DNA of 64,000 nt from Lepisosteus oculatus (GCF_040954835.1 NW_027168320.1:1-64000), one strand, 5' to 3'. Counted from the first letter of the stretch, positions 22,271-33,827 are shown. Program-made: numbers and translations. Notes: generated by a model from the letters alone, not told the origin.

Positions 22271-22879
22271 CTGCATCTGTACGAGCAACTTTGTCCTGGC
22301 TTGCATGAAAGTTGGAAAATGTCAAAAAGAAAAAGATGGTGGCTTTTTCATATTCGTTCTTTTATTTTTAGTTCGTTGGCTCTTCTGTCCACTGTCCTCC
22401 TGCCTGGCTCTTGACCTGTGACTGTCTGAACGCACACAGTAAAATTTCATGTGGGGGATTTGTCCTGAGCCTCTGTGAAAGACCCACCCACCCCTATAAA
22501 TAACTGCTCTAGAAACACATGAATGCAAAACTAAACCACAGCTTAAAGAGGAGCTTGTCATGACCGCCAGGCAGTTAAGACCAACTCATAAGCGATCTAA
22601 TCAGCACCAGCAGCGGGTGATTATTAACAAACGCCGCCGCACGAGTTAACCCACCTGCACACACTCCACCGTGCGGTACGCAGTGCTATTTTTACCATCT
22701 TTACCTGCTTCCCGCTGCTCGGTATTGAGTCTACTCCTTGAGAGCTCTACCTGGCGTTTTTCCATTACCTCGTTTATTCTGGATATTGGACTCCCCTTCT
22801 GCCTTTTCGACTTTGGACCTCGCCTCTCACCTCGGACTGTTTGCCACCAGTGTTCTCCCTGGATTACGACTTACCTTAC
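22271..22879. other. unassigned sequence, no gene seen
   Basis: Not shared with other parts of the window that I can see. Open frames on both strands look uninformative. At about 22880 the inverted Ser-type module flank begins. Confidence 0.4.
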
Positions 22880-23215
22880 GCCTCTTGACCACGAAACAAA
22901 GCAAAGCAGAGCAAAACAAAACGAACAAACGAAAACCCTCACGTCCCGCACTTGCATATAACGCCGTTACGTGCCCAAGCGGTATTGTATGTCATCCTAG
23001 CACTGCACCCCGGGGCGTACGGTATATGGGAACGAGCACACGCCATGAATCGTCTCGAATCACTCCCTACAGCTGTAAGGCGCTTTGAAGCGTGCACCCC
23101 CAACATTCTTCTTTGCGCATCTGTGAAAGGTAAACTCTTGAGCAAACTCTGAACCAGCTCTAAGGAAACTAATCCGATTAGACGTTACTTTGACTCATCC
23201 TTTAAGGGACCCTTG
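22880..23215 (-). repeat. Ser-type module flank, inverted
   Basis: Reverse complement of 8266-8600 (compare 60205-60530), with the GCAAAGCAGAGCAAAAC words. No tRNA attached. Confidence 0.75.
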
Positions 23216-24430
23216 TTAATTGGAGAAATCAATGATTTCGAATGAATTCTGTATGCGTTAAAAGACAGCTATACACAGAAAACATGCAGGACACTGCTCA
23301 TGATGTTTCCCGAGCCGAAACACAGTGCGTTTTTCCAAGCCATTTGACAAAGCCCGCCCACTGAAAACTGCAGCAGATCGTGTAAAGGCGTTCAACTTTG
23401 TAACTACTGCACGCACAGGAAGCAGAATAAATTCCTCTTTTCAAACTGTCAAAGGTATGCTGCAGGACATCGCACAATCTCTTTTGAACGGGGACAAACG
23501 ATTTCTTATGGGGCGCAGTAAGTACAGACGTTTATAAAGCTCCACTCATGCCGACGATGCAGCATGAAGAAGCGCAACCTAACGTTTGACAGACAAAAGC
23601 CGGGGGCCGCTACGAGCAATATGAAATCAAACTGACAGCACACGGCGTTTCGCGCTGACTCAAAAGTGATCTCGACAGATGCTGTTCTCTGCATAACGCT
23701 GAAAGAGCTAAAGAGCGTTTCTGTTGAAACGTAACAAGCTCGTTTCTTTCTATCATGATGTCACCATGACAAAATCTGTCTTTAAACACCTTGCTCAGTC
23801 TCTGACGAGACTGTCAAAAATTGCTTTCGCCGATTGTATTGCAAACCGGCGGAAGGGGGGTATTGGGAAAAGTTTTCAACTAGTAATAATCGCGCCTCGG
23901 CTAAACCTCACAGGCTACGATACTGCCACTGCGCAAAGCTGACGGTTGCCAGGAAACCGCGGGGATCCTACGGAAATCGTTATCAATCGTCTCATGGCAT
24001 GTCGTTGCTGTAACGCTTCATATTTGTCGTCTTCTTCTTCTAGCTTGAGGTTTTGAAGAATTTCATGACAGACAAGGGCAACGTCGGAAACAAAGGCCGT
24101 TGTGAGAAAACCGTTGCTTATTTTCAGCAGCAGGAATACAACCCTTTAAATACAAGATGACAGAACAATGACGAAGGGCATGCCGGGAGGAACTCATGCA
24201 CTACAGAGGAAAGGGGGCGGGCACGTACAGTTCACATTCAAGCCACAAGTACTCTTCTCGGATGTTGCATAAACAAATCCTAACGTCCTGAAAGCATTGC
24301 AGCATGTTTGTGTCCCACTTCCCGTGGTTGCACGACGACTGACACGAACGGACAAACACAATCTGTGGCGTTTAGAGTGACATAGTCTTGCAGGCATCGT
24401 GCTGTCTCACTGCAATACTATACCGCTGGA
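23216..24430 (-). repeat. U4 module, inverted copy
   Basis: Whole U4 module on the minus strand: 3' flank (23216-23735), gene (23796-23940), X-box (23944-23958, one mismatch) and upstream region with an SPH-like motif at about 24178-24200. Confidence 0.85.
23796..23940 (-). ncRNA. RNU4: U4 snRNA, copy 2
   Basis: Full 145-nt U4 on the minus strand. The Sm site AATTTTTG is intact and the 3' box complement lies at 23775-23787. It differs from the other copies by CCCCCC in place of CCCCGC in the central region and GCTAGTTG/ACTAGT changes nearby. It has complete upstream and downstream signals, so it is a plausible active gene. Confidence 0.92.
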
Positions 24431-24665
24431 GGAAACAGCCCGGGTTCGATGAGCCTTGGAATGTGACTTGGAAAGTGAAGCCTTTTGAAAGAGGTAAAAC
24501 ACTGCTCAAAGGAACTGAGGGAGAATCTTACAGGGGATTCTGAGCAGTGTCTAAATAAATAAATTCTTCAGCGTCCGCGGATGGCATTTTGCAGCTGGAA
24601 ACAGATGTCGACGCTTTTTGAACAGAGCACCAAAAAAGCGTCTTTTTTGAAGGTACAGGTATTGA

Positions 24666-24736
24666 GCATTGGTGGTTCAGTGGAAGAATTCTTGCCTGCC
24701 AAGTAAGAGGCTCGGGTTCGATTCCTGGCCAATGCA
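24666..24736 (+). tRNA. tRNA-Gly (GCC), degenerate
   Basis: 71-nt Gly-GCC with GCATTGG/CCAATGC ends and a GGTTCGATTCC B box, but the anticodon stem is disrupted (CTTGC against GTAAG) and the T stem carries a change. Immediately downstream it is fused to a Gly-TCC fragment of opposite strand. Confidence 0.72.
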
Positions 24737-24748
24737 GTGGCTTTTGCA

Positions 24749-24772
24749 TGCTCACCACTATACCACCAACAC
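24749..24772 (-). pseudogene. tRNA-Gly (TCC) 5' fragment
   Basis: Minus-strand 5' part only (GTTGGTGGTATAGTGGTGAGCA), cut before the anticodon. The flank beyond (24773-25010) is the usual Gly-TCC upstream flank, so one module has been broken inside its tRNA and joined to the Gly-GCC module. Confidence 0.75.
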
Positions 24773-25009
24773 ACGCCCACAGGATCCCAGCAGGACACCA
24801 CCAGAGAATGATCACGATTTCGGAAGCTGTCTCCGGGACGTTCTGATTCCACACATCCTGAATAAATCATGATATTGTTAGTTGCTGTAGCTAGACGTTC
24901 AAATGAGTTTCATGGCCAGATGGACTGTTTCCTCCAGTGGTATAGTATTGCAGTGAGACAGCACGATGCCTGCAAGACTATGTCACGCTAAACGCCACAG
25001 ATTGTGTTT

Positions 25010-25830
25010 GTCCGAATTTGAACTTTCACAAAATCATGCTAGCAGACAAATGCGCCTCAGAGGACTTAAGGCTGGCTTCAAGTTGGAATGATAAAGTCTC
25101 CCCGTCCGGTTAGGAAAAGGGAACTTTGTTAGACAGAAAGAAGGAAGTAACAATAACGGAGAATTGTGTGCAAGGATTTTAGAAGCTGCGCAGCCCTGCA
25201 GTTTCAATAGCCCTTTTATTCGTGTTAGATGCTGGAATTGCCTATTTTTGACGCTCTTACGAATGCGATGTCAACGAAAACAGAACAAAGCACAAAAAAA
25301 CCCTCAAGCCCTGCAGTTGGATAGAATGCCGTTACACGTCCAAGCCGTATTTGACTTCATCCTACCATTGCAACACGGGGCGTATATGGAAACGAACACA
25401 CGCTACGAATTGTCTCTAATCAGTCCCTACAGTTGTAAGGCGCCTGGAAGCATGCACCCCCATCATTAATCTTTGCGCATCTGTGCAAGGTAAACTCTGG
25501 AGCAGTCTTTGAAACGGCTCAAAGGAAACACGTGATTGATTCCATGTGCATCTGGTGTTCATTTCTTATTTACATTTAATTCAAGGGAAAGGCTTGGGTC
25601 AGTTTCAGACGGCCTCCAACAGCGAGATTCAAGCGCCCCACCTTCAGCCCAATCTGCGCCACCAGAACGCCAACGGCTCCTCTGCTCTCCGGGGTGCGGT
25701 TGTGACCCCGTAACCGAAAGTGTTGGTGGCAGACAAATGGAGACTAACAGGTGACGTCCTAGGACATGACTACATTGTGACACTCGGTGGGGATGGTGAC
25801 CATTGCTTGGAAAAGAGTGCGAGGCCCCTT
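25010..25830 (-). repeat. Ser-type module remnant and unassigned tail
   Basis: 25010-25520 is an inverted, diverged Ser-type flank also seen at 28815-29130. 25520-25830 has no recognisable feature. Confidence 0.5.
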
Positions 25831-26260
25831 TAGAAAAACATTTTGTTAACAGGCATTCTGCCTCAGCCTAAACACCTATAGCTTGAAAAGCGCATGCTAT
25901 TAGACAGGCACCTCTGCAAGACCTTAAGAGTCTCTTAAACTAGTGATAGTAAGGTGTTCCCAATGGGCGATGTTCGGCTTTCAAATCATCTCTCCTTGGA
26001 AGCGCCGAGATGCAGCTGTTTAAGGCTTAGAAGCAGCTGACTGTTTCACTACCTAGCTGATCACTGTCAGTCAGGGAGCTCAGAGGTGAAAAGCCTGTCT
26101 GAGAGACAATTCGCCGTCGATCAGTTCAATATGTTCCGTACCAGCTCGGCGCACCTGAGATCATCTTGGTAGCCGTGTAGCTCAGATGAGCGAGAGCGTG
26201 TGTGTGTGTACCACCGTGATTGGATGCCGGTCCTTCTCAGGTCACAGTAAACCTTCTGCT
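25831..26260 (+). repeat. inverted duplicate of 33828-34258, tRNA-like core
   Basis: About 430 bp, reverse complement of 33828-34258. Near 26170-26240 it contains TAGCTCAGATGAGCGAGAGC, an A-box/D-arm-like word, but no convincing anticodon or T arm. Probably a decayed tRNA locus. Confidence 0.72.
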
Positions 26261-26351
26261 GCCTAACTTCCCTTATTTTTGGGGATCCCTTTGAAAAAGC
26301 AAAGGAAAAAAAAACTGGCTCTTCATCAGCGTGATCAACCTCACCCAGTGT

Positions 26352-26424
26352 GGCGCAGTGGCCTAATGGCTAAGGCACTGGCACTCTAAGCCAGGGATTG
26401 TGGGTTCGAGTCCCATCTGGGTTG
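26352..26424 (+). pseudogene. tRNA-like, possible Arg (TCT) relative
   Basis: 73-nt sequence with a good D arm (TGGCCTAATGGCTAAGGC), a perfect anticodon stem (CTGGC/GCCAG) and a good T arm (TGTGGGTTCGAGTCCCAT). The loop ACTCTAA has C instead of the universal T33, and the acceptor has two G-U pairs and a mismatch. Isotype uncertain; likely tRNA-derived. Confidence 0.55.
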
Positions 26425-26599
26425 CTCCTGTCCCCTTTTGAGAGTACAAATGTCCTTGCAATTTGCGAAGCTGCAACCCCACCTTACTCAGTGAGCGTCT
26501 CTGCTTTTCTCTCACATACAGTTGGGAGAAAAACTTTTGTAAACAGCCCTTCGGAATGATGTGGATTTCTGCATGAATGGCTCCTAACATGTGATCTTA

Positions 26600-27440
26600 T
26601 CTTTATCTTAGTCATAATAATCAATAAAGAGAGTCTGATTTAACAAACAACACACGCCCAACATTTGACATTGCTGTTTTAACAAATGTTTTAAACAATC
26701 AAGGTCATTGATGGAAAAAGTACGTGAACCCTTATATTAAGGAGCTAGTGGAACCTCCTTTATTGACAAAAACCTCAACCCCCACTTTCTGTAGCGGCTG
26801 GTCAGACCTGAGCAGCGGTTAGGAGGTATTTTGGCCTATTCCTCTATGCAAAACTTTCAGTTCATGTATATTTTTGGGATGTCTTGCGCTGAACGGCCTG
26901 CTTCAGATCATGCCACAGCACTTCAATGGGATTGGGGTCAGGACTCTTACTTGGCCATCCCAAAATACGGAATTTCTTCTGTTTCAGCCACTCTGTTGTT
27001 GATGTACTCCTTTGTTTTTGTCATGCTGCATGACCCAGCGTCTTTCGAGTTTTAGATCACAGGCAGACACCCTGAAATTCTGCTGTAGAATTTCCTGATA
27101 CATCTTGGAATTCATCGGTCCCTCGATGATTGCAAGCCCTACAGCCTCCGCCATGCTTCCCAGGTGGGATGAGGTTTTGGAGTTGGTATGCAGTGTTTTG
27201 TTATCTCCAAACATAACGCTGTGCACATTTACCAACAAGTTCAACTTTTGTCACGTCTGTCCACAGAACATTGTTCCAGGAGTTGCTGTGGAACATCCAT
27301 GTGGTCTTTAGCAAACTTGAGAGGGGCAGTGGTGGTTTTTTTGTTGGGGAGATCAGTGGTTTCCTCCGTGGTGACCTCGGATGATCACCACTCCTGTTCA
27401 GATTTCTTCTTATGGTGGACTCATGAACACAGACGTAAGA
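26600..27440 (-). mobile_element. Tc1/mariner-like fossil
   Basis: Minus-strand remains of a Tc1-type transposase gene. Translated scraps and the nucleotide phrases (CAATGGGATTGGGGTCAGGACTC, CTGTCCACAGAACATTG, CTGTGGAACATCCATGTGG) match the family well known in fish. It is a degenerate, plain DNA transposon with many frame breaks and no intact ORF. Confidence 0.72.
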
Positions 27441-28457
27441 CAAAGTCAACCACCTGTTCGCTAGATCCCATCCCCACTCAGCTAGTCAAAGATTCCCTCG
27501 AAGGACTGGCAGGACCTATAATTAGTATGATGAATGCATCGCTTGCGTCAGGCGTTGTACCTGATCAATTTAAGGTAGCAGTTGTTAGACCGCTCCTTAA
27601 GAAGTCAAATTTGGATCCACAAGTTCTTAACAACTACAGGCCTGTCTCAAAGGTCCCATTTCAATCTAAAAGTCTTGAGAGAATAGTTGTTGCCCAACGT
27701 CAATCGTATCTGGATTCAAATAATATAATTGAGAAATTTCAGTCTGGTTTCTGAAACTGCATTAACGAGAGTCGTAAATGATATTCTCTTAGCTACTGAT
27801 GCAGGGAATGCAACAGTGCTTGTGCTTCTAGATCTTAGAGCTGCCTTTGACACGGTTGACCTCTCTGTTTTGTTACACAGGCTTGAGTTTGAGGTTGGCT
27901 TATCTGGAACCGTCCTTCAGTGGTTTACTTCACATTTTACTCATCGTTTTCATTATGTTCAAATATCTAATAATTGTACTGCTTCATCAACGTCACCAGT
28001 TCAATTTGGGGTACCAGACGGATCAGTGCCGGGACCAATATTGCTCTCTCTCTCTACATGCTGCTGCTAGGTAGGATAATACGAAAAAATAATATGAACT
28101 TCCATTCATATGCTGATGACACTCAAATAAACATTTTGTTTACACCAAACGACAACTCTTCTATTATCACTTTAGTTAAATGCATTAATGAAGGAAAGAC
28201 TTGGATGTGTGAAAACTTTTTGTTACTCAACTCTGAGAAAACTGAGGATCTGTTGATCGGAGGCAACAATACTGATAGGACTACTATAACTTCAGCACTT
28301 AACTCAGAGGATTTAAACATTTGCCTCAAAGAGACAGCACGTAACCTAGGCGGCATATTAGACACAAGGCTCTTAACAACTTGCATTGTTAAGTGCCTTG
28401 GGACAACCTTGTTGTGAAAGGCGCTATATAGAAATACATTGATTTGAACTGAATTGA
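27440..28457 (+). mobile_element. L2-clade LINE, 5'-truncated
   Basis: Reverse-transcriptase pieces in order: LDPIPTQLVKD, LNNYRPVS, LDLRAAFDTVD, a degraded GVPQGS-like GVPDGSVPGP, and SYADDTQI, spread over three frames. The 3' end GGCGCTATATAGAAATACATTGATTTGA is typical of fish L2. Several frameshifts and stops; inactive. It abuts the Tc1 remnant directly. Confidence 0.85.
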
Positions 28458-28641
28458 CAATGTAAAATGTTGTGTGTTGTTTGTTAAACAAGACTGTCTT
28501 TATTTATTATTATGCGTCAGATGAAGATCAGATCACATTTTAAGAGCCATTCATTTAGAAATCCAGATCATTCGTGTTTTAAAAGTCGCGGGAAAAGCGA
28601 AACGGGTGCTTTTCCTTTGTTGCGCAGACACACGACGACAC

Positions 28642-28723
28642 CGTAGGCGGCAGGACTTGAAGCTTCGCGGGGAGACCCCGACGGCTTTCTAATCCATCGC
28701 CCTAACCACTCGGCCACGGCTGC
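28642..28723 (-). pseudogene. tRNA-Ser (AGA) pseudogene
   Basis: 82-nt class II form on the minus strand with a TTAGAAA loop (AGA). Acceptor ends no longer pair, and the B box is GCTTCAAGTCC. It sits in an inverted Ser module (28560-29160). Confidence 0.7.
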
Positions 28724-29159
28724 AGCACGCGCTGCCTTCTTGATACAGTCTAACATAGAGTGCCGGGCGGCGGCGGAACCCTTTTTCAAAGTCGCTTTCG
28801 GTTTAACAACAACAAAAAAAAATTTCACAAAATGCATGCTAGCAGACAAATGCGCCTCGGAGAACTTAAGGCTGGCTTCAAGTTGGAATGATAGTCTCCC
28901 CGTCCGGTCAGGAAAAGGGAACTTTGTTAGACAGAAAGAAGGAAGTAACAATAACGGAGAATTGTGTGCAAGGATTTTAGAAGCTGCGCAGCCCTGCAGT
29001 TTCAATAGCCCTTTTATTCGTGTTAGATGCTGGAATTGCCTTTTTTTGACGCTCTTACGAATGCGATGTCAACGAAAACAGAACAAAGCACAAAAAACCC
29101 TCAAGTCCTGCAGTTGGATAGTTGGATAGAATGCCGTTACGCCTCCAAGCCGTATTTTC

Positions 29160-29754
29160 AAGACGTGATTCCCTGAGTCAAAAAAATTTGTAAGTTCTTT
29201 GGATGATCTGTGGACCGATCTTTCACGATGAAGAATTCCTTAAGAAGAATAGATCTCGGCCCACCATCCCAATGCCTCCATCTCAAAACAGCAACCTCCC
29301 ACTGCCCTTAGTCTGCAAGGCAGTCCTTTCAAGTGCGATGATGACGCCGGGACCTTCGTTGCCTATTGTACGAGCTGAACTTTTGTGCTCATCAATTCAA
29401 CGCTCTTTCCATCAACTCATCTTGTCTTTTGACGTTTCGTGTTTTGTGCTCCTTTGACTATCGGCATATCGGGTGACTGCAAACACTGAAGTTCTTGCTT
29501 ACGGAGTGTGGAACAGTGTTTTCAAGTGATCGCTGTTCTGTCATGTTGACGCCGAGTGAATCTTTCTTTGGCAACATGGGCAGGCTGACAGCAAAAGTAA
29601 TGGCAAATTTCTTGACTTATTTCTGAATGTGAATGTTCTTTAGAAAAGGGATGCGGCGTTGCTTCTCCCCCGTGTAAAGGTCACGCATTCCAGACGTGGT
29701 TATGAGCGAACAGTTGCCGCAAGTGTTTGAAAAGAGCAAGAGAGGAAGCAGCCC
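29160..29754. other. unassigned spacer
   Basis: Single-copy in this window as far as I can see. No tRNA arms, snRNA motif or protein domain detected. Confidence 0.4.
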
Positions 29755-29827
29755 TGCCCCGTGTGAGGATCAAACTCAGGACCTTCAGATGAAGAGACTG
29801 ACACGCTACCAACTACGCCAACGAGGC
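29755..29827 (-). tRNA. Met-type tRNA body with CTT anticodon
   Basis: Minus strand, 73 nt. The acceptor GCCTCGT/ACGGGGC, the T arm and the TCAGT/TCTGA anticodon stem match vertebrate elongator tRNA-Met, but the loop is CTCTTCA, so positions 34-36 read CTT (Lys) and position 37 is C, where a purine is usual. Either a pseudogene or an anticodon-shifted tRNA. Confidence 0.7.
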
Positions 29828-30241
29828 CAGCTGCAGTGCACAGCCGGAAAGTTTGCCTCATATGGATTTCAGTCGCCCGTTCCCTAATCTTTAGACGCCC
29901 TCTGCTGGATGTTGCATTTGCCTTTTGATCTCACCGATACTTTTTTGGTCTGTTTCTGTTGCGAGTCCGTTTTTCAGATCTCACCTAGCACAAGTCTCTC
30001 TGGCTGAAGTGGCCTCTCTGCTTCAGCATCGTGCCCTCACTCAGCCATTAAAAACGTCACTCGGACTTCTGACATGCTGACATGAAATGTCAAGAGAGAG
30101 TGGCGGAGACGCTTAAGGCAGAGAGAAGATGAAGAGGGGGCGTGGCTGCGAAATGATTGACAGCTGCATGACGCTCTCCATGCAAGGTGTGACCACAGGC
30201 TAAAGGACACCTTTCGGCACATCAAGCTCTAAGCACACACC

Positions 30242-30314
30242 TGGAGGACGTGGGAAACGATCCCGCTACCTCTCGCATGCAAAGCGAGCGCTGTACCATG
30301 CAAGCTAACCCCCC
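30242..30314 (-). tRNA. tRNA-Ala (TGC)
   Basis: 73-nt minus-strand tRNA: GGGGGG 5' end, CTTTGCA loop giving TGC, the GAGAGGTAGCGGGATCG variable/T region typical of one vertebrate Ala family, discriminator A. The D loop is unusual (TAGCTTGCATGG) and the T stem has changes (GTTTCCCAC). Confidence 0.85.
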
Positions 30315-30514
30315 TTGCTGGGGCTCATGCCTCAGTGTCGCCTAGTGCCGCTTGTTCCCCTCTTACCGGGTGCAGTTCACTGCCCTTCGTCTGCAAGGCA
30401 GTCGTGTAATTGCGGCTTTCTTGACTTATTGATGAAGGTCTGACTGGACGAGCGAATGACGCCTCTCCCCCATCCTCAAGCTCGCTGACAGGATAAAATA
30501 GAAAGTGCTGCTGT

Positions 30515-30586
30515 GGCTCATTGGTTTAGGGGTATGATTCTCGCTTAGGGTGTGGGAGGTCCCGGGTTCAACTCCCGGCTGAGCCC
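30515..30586 (+). tRNA. tRNA-Pro (AGG)
   Basis: 72-nt tRNA: GGCTCAT/CTGAGCC acceptor with one mismatch, GGTTTAGGGGTATGA D arm, CTTAGGG loop giving AGG, B box GGTTCAACTCC, discriminator C. Confidence 0.92.
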
Positions 30587-31120
30587 TTGTGTGCTCTTTC
30601 TGTCCTCGTCCACAAGACTGGGAACTGATATCCACATCACCTTGCAGCATCTGCTTATGGCAAACAATGGAATGTGACTAATGACTGAACGAGCCTGGTG
30701 AATACTCATCACGTGGCACAATGAGAGCGTGCAGTCAGCTGTCCAAGGCAGCAACCTCATTGCTCGTTCAAAAGAACACGTACTGAAAACTCATCACCAC
30801 TATGTCGTAAATGAGCACCGCGATCGCTTGTTGTCATGCGTCCTTACTTGGGAAATGCAGAAGCAAAAACTGCCCTCTCTCAGCCACCGAAACGTGTGCG
30901 GCTCGCCTTGCACTCTCTGCGCCTCGCATATTTATGGAGCTGTCTGCTCTTCTTTCTGTTGAAGTACGCAAGTTACGGGGCGTACTGCAGACTATGATGT
31001 GCTCAATGACAGCTTTCAAGATTTGAAAACTATGAGCTTGATGGCTCAAGTCGAACGAATGTGGTTGTTACGCAATTGATGATCAAACGCACATATTCTA
31101 ACGATTCGTGAGAGTATGTT
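30587..31120. other. spacer between Pro and Phe remnant
   Basis: Non-coding spacer; no RNA gene or repeat recognised. Confidence 0.4.
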
Positions 31121-31154
31121 CTAAAGGTCCTTGGCTCGATCCCGGGTTTCGGCA
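31121..31154 (+). pseudogene. tRNA-Phe 3' half
   Basis: CTAAAGGTCCTTGGCTCGATCC and the TTTCGGCA end equal the 3' part of vertebrate tRNA-Phe (anticodon stem to acceptor, two T-arm changes). Upstream, 31080-31120 shows no matching 5' half. Confidence 0.7.
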
Positions 31155-31263
31155 TTTTGTTTCATCGCTCCCTTTGTTCCTCTCTCCAGCGCCCCCTGCC
31201 TAAAATGACGCGTCCCTTTCTCAGCCCGAAACGCAAGCGATACACCAGCAACAAACCCTACAG

Positions 31264-31336
31264 GTTTCCGTAGTGTAGTGGTTATCACGTTTGCCTAACA
31301 TGTGAAAGGTCCCAGGTTCGAGACCGGGTGCAAACA
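31264..31336 (+). tRNA. tRNA-Val (AAC)
   Basis: 73-nt tRNA: GTTTCCG 5' end, TAGTGTAGTGGTTATCAC D arm, CTAACAT loop giving AAC, B box GGTTCGAGACC. The 3' acceptor TGCAAAC leaves one mismatch and one wobble; one T-stem mismatch. Confidence 0.87.
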
Positions 31337-31864
31337 GCCTCTTCTTGCACGCTCCTGCACTTCACAGAGGTCTTGAACCACCAGTCATTTGTTCCCAATG
31401 TATTTCCGGTGCCTTCATGCACTCTTGTACCAAACGCACGTTTTTTCTGTACCTGGAGCCGATCATTTGCAATTGGGCTGTCCCGACAGACCAAGACGAG
31501 CTCTGTCGGCTCAAAAGCAGCGCAACACCTGCGAGAACAACAGAAAGATTAGTACCCAGCAACAGGGCTGGGCGCATTGTTCCATACTCCGACCACTCTT
31601 GGTGTAAACAGGTCCCTCCTGGTCTCTGCATGAAATGCACTTTCCTGCGTTTGCTATGGTGTAACTGGCTTCCCCTGCATGGGCGAATGTGAAGAAGATC
31701 CTTAGTAAGTCATTGAAGAAACCCCGAGAAGAGGTCGGAGTGGCCTCTGTCGTTCATCAACGATCCAGTCAGGCAGTACTCCTCTGTAAAGCGCCGTTCG
31801 TTCACATCGATTGGCTTTTTTTTGCCTTCATTCATGCAAGTAGTAAAAGCAAACACCCCTATTC
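31337..31864. other. spacer between Val and His genes
   Basis: Non-coding spacer; no supported gene or repeat. Confidence 0.4.
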
Positions 31865-31936
31865 TGCCGTGACCCAGATTTGAACCAGGGTTGTTGCGGC
31901 CACAACGCAAAGTACTGACCACTATACGATCACGTC
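31865..31936 (-). tRNA. tRNA-His (GTG)
   Basis: 72-nt minus-strand tRNA: ATCGTATAGTGG D arm, TTGTGGC loop giving GTG, GGTTCAAATCTGG T arm, ending TCACGGCA. The 5' end GACGTGA gives one acceptor mismatch (A2 against G71). Confidence 0.87.
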
Positions 31937-32136
31937 GAGTTACCGATACACACGTGGCAGGGCGGAAAAGGCTGTGCTCTCTTCGTGTGACATAAACGGA
32001 AAAGTCCTGACGTTGCATTTCAACTGAGTCCCAGTATACATCGACCCTTCGACACTCTGAGTGACAACTCTCTTGCGTGTTTTCTCATATTTATGTAGTT
32101 TGCTTGCATGATGCCGGGAACAGCAGGGTTGTTCGC

Positions 32137-32208
32137 TGCCATATGGTCTAGTGGTTAGGATTCCTGGTTTTCACCCAGGCGGCCCTGGTTCGACTCCTGG
32201 TATGGGAA
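32137..32208 (+). tRNA. tRNA-Glu (TTC)
   Basis: 72-nt tRNA: CATATGGTCTAGTGGTTAGGA D arm, TTTTCAC loop giving TTC, B box GGTTCGACTCC, 3' end TATGGGAA. Position 2 is G where C is expected, giving one acceptor mismatch. Confidence 0.9.
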
Positions 32209-32660
32209 CGTGTCAGTTTTGCCTCCTGCTTTCCAAAAGATCAGCACCGTGTACGAAGGAGCCGCATTAAAACTACTCGAACGTGCAAAACGTGCGAGAA
32301 GAGGGGGCGCTTGTTTCCAGCCGAAACTTCTCGCGTGTGAGACCAGCTGACCATCGCTGCAGGAGGTGGGAGGGTTACTCTGGTAGACAGGGCTGACCTT
32401 CGGCAATAGGATTTATACTCTCCAAGATGATATTTGCACTTTCTGGAGAGGCGATTTTCTCCACGTCAGTAGCCCGATTTCGTCGATTGCGTGGAGAGGG
32501 CTGTAGAATGTGACACCGCCTTTCCTGCTCCGTCCATGAGAGGCGTGCTGGTCTCTGGAGAGAGAGCACGGTCCATCAGCGCACTCCAATAAAGGCACTG
32601 GAAGCAGCTGAATCGCATTGGCGAAGCTCAGCACTGGGCCGCTGGGCATGTCTTACCACA
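32209..32660. other. spacer between Glu and Val genes
   Basis: Non-coding spacer; nothing recognised. Confidence 0.4.
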
Positions 32661-32733
32661 GTTTCCGTAGTGTAGTGGTTATCACGTTCGCCTCACACGC
32701 GAAAGGTCCCCAGTTCGAAACCGGGCGAAAAAC
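32661..32733 (+). tRNA. tRNA-Val (CAC)
   Basis: 73-nt tRNA: GTTTCCG 5' end, CTCACAC loop giving CAC, B-box region AGTTCGAAACC. One mismatch in the acceptor (CGAAAAC) and one in the T stem. Sister of the AAC gene at 31264. Confidence 0.87.
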
Positions 32734-33827
32734 AAACAGATTTCTTTTGTCGCCACGCACAAAAGGGGATTGGGGATTCGCCTAGCGCTGTGATCGAACA
32801 GACCCACTCACCTCTTAGTGTGGCAGGATCTGCACAGTGCATGTCGCAGCGCATCCTGCTTTCACTTCAATGCGCGTCCTGATGTACCCCTTGCTCCCGC
32901 GTGACAGGTGGGGACAGGTGACAGGTCCTATACTAACGAGGAAGACATCGCTCTCTCCGACCCCCCGGCATCGTGTCCTGACCCACCGTGCTGGAAGCCG
33001 ACGCGTGCTGTGATTCCTTTACGGAGCAGAAATGACAACCGAGGAGCCGAGAGATCATTTCAGCATTTCGCGTCTGAACGGAAAACACAAACGACCAACT
33101 CAGAATGACTTGCCTTTGACGCTTTTCAAAGCGTTCTTTGTGCACGACGACTGCGCCGCCTAGCAGATACAAATGGGTTGTACAACTTTGAAGTAGCAAA
33201 TGGAAGAGGGCTAAGCCCCCTCTCTTTTAGCCCAGGTTCGATCTGTCTCCCAGAATCACCAGGGCGCACACACACACACCCGTGCCGTTGAAGTGCTTTG
33301 CTTCATTTCTAAGGGCAACTCAACATTCACTCCTACCCCGAGTGCAGAAAAGACAGCGTCCGCAGCAACAACAGCTCAGGTCTCTGCACAGGAGCTAAGC
33401 TGCCCCCATCTCCTCTGCTCTGCGGCTCCTGCAGAGCGGAGTCCTGCCTGGAGCCGTGTTTGCAGGCGGCAGCTCCCCACGCTCTGTCTGTGCGTCGTGA
33501 AATTAATTAATAACGTTAATAAATTTATAAAGTTAATAAAGTTATAAATTTGAAATTAATAACGATATAATTATATTCATGTACCACAACACAAGAATAG
33601 TACACGCTGTACATTGTCTGTCGATAATGTTTCTGTAGTGCTTTAGTGGGTTAGGTTCCTGACTTCCATGTCACACGGTCTATGATTGAATCCCATGGAA
33701 CTATGACTTTATTTTTTAACAAACATTTCTTTGAAAAAATGAAACGTTTCCCTTGGTCAGAGATTAAATAAAACCTCACTTTTTTAGGTTTTACTGTGCA
33801 GAGTGAGGTTTTACCTCACTTTTTTTG
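32734..33827. other. spacer with tRNA-like and hairpin remnants
   Basis: No firm gene. A B-box-like GGTTCGATC at about 33235 and a weak tRNA-like stretch at 33632-33706 lack good stems. An imperfect hairpin of AACCTCACT/AGTGAGGTT at 33769-33812 borders the inverted duplicate that follows. Confidence 0.4.

Noticed and set aside
33180-33250. tRNA 3' part near GGTTCGATC
   Set aside because: Only a B-box-like word; no supporting stems.
33632-33706. tRNA-like sequence
   Set aside because: A- and B-box-like words are present but acceptor, anticodon and T stems do not pair.
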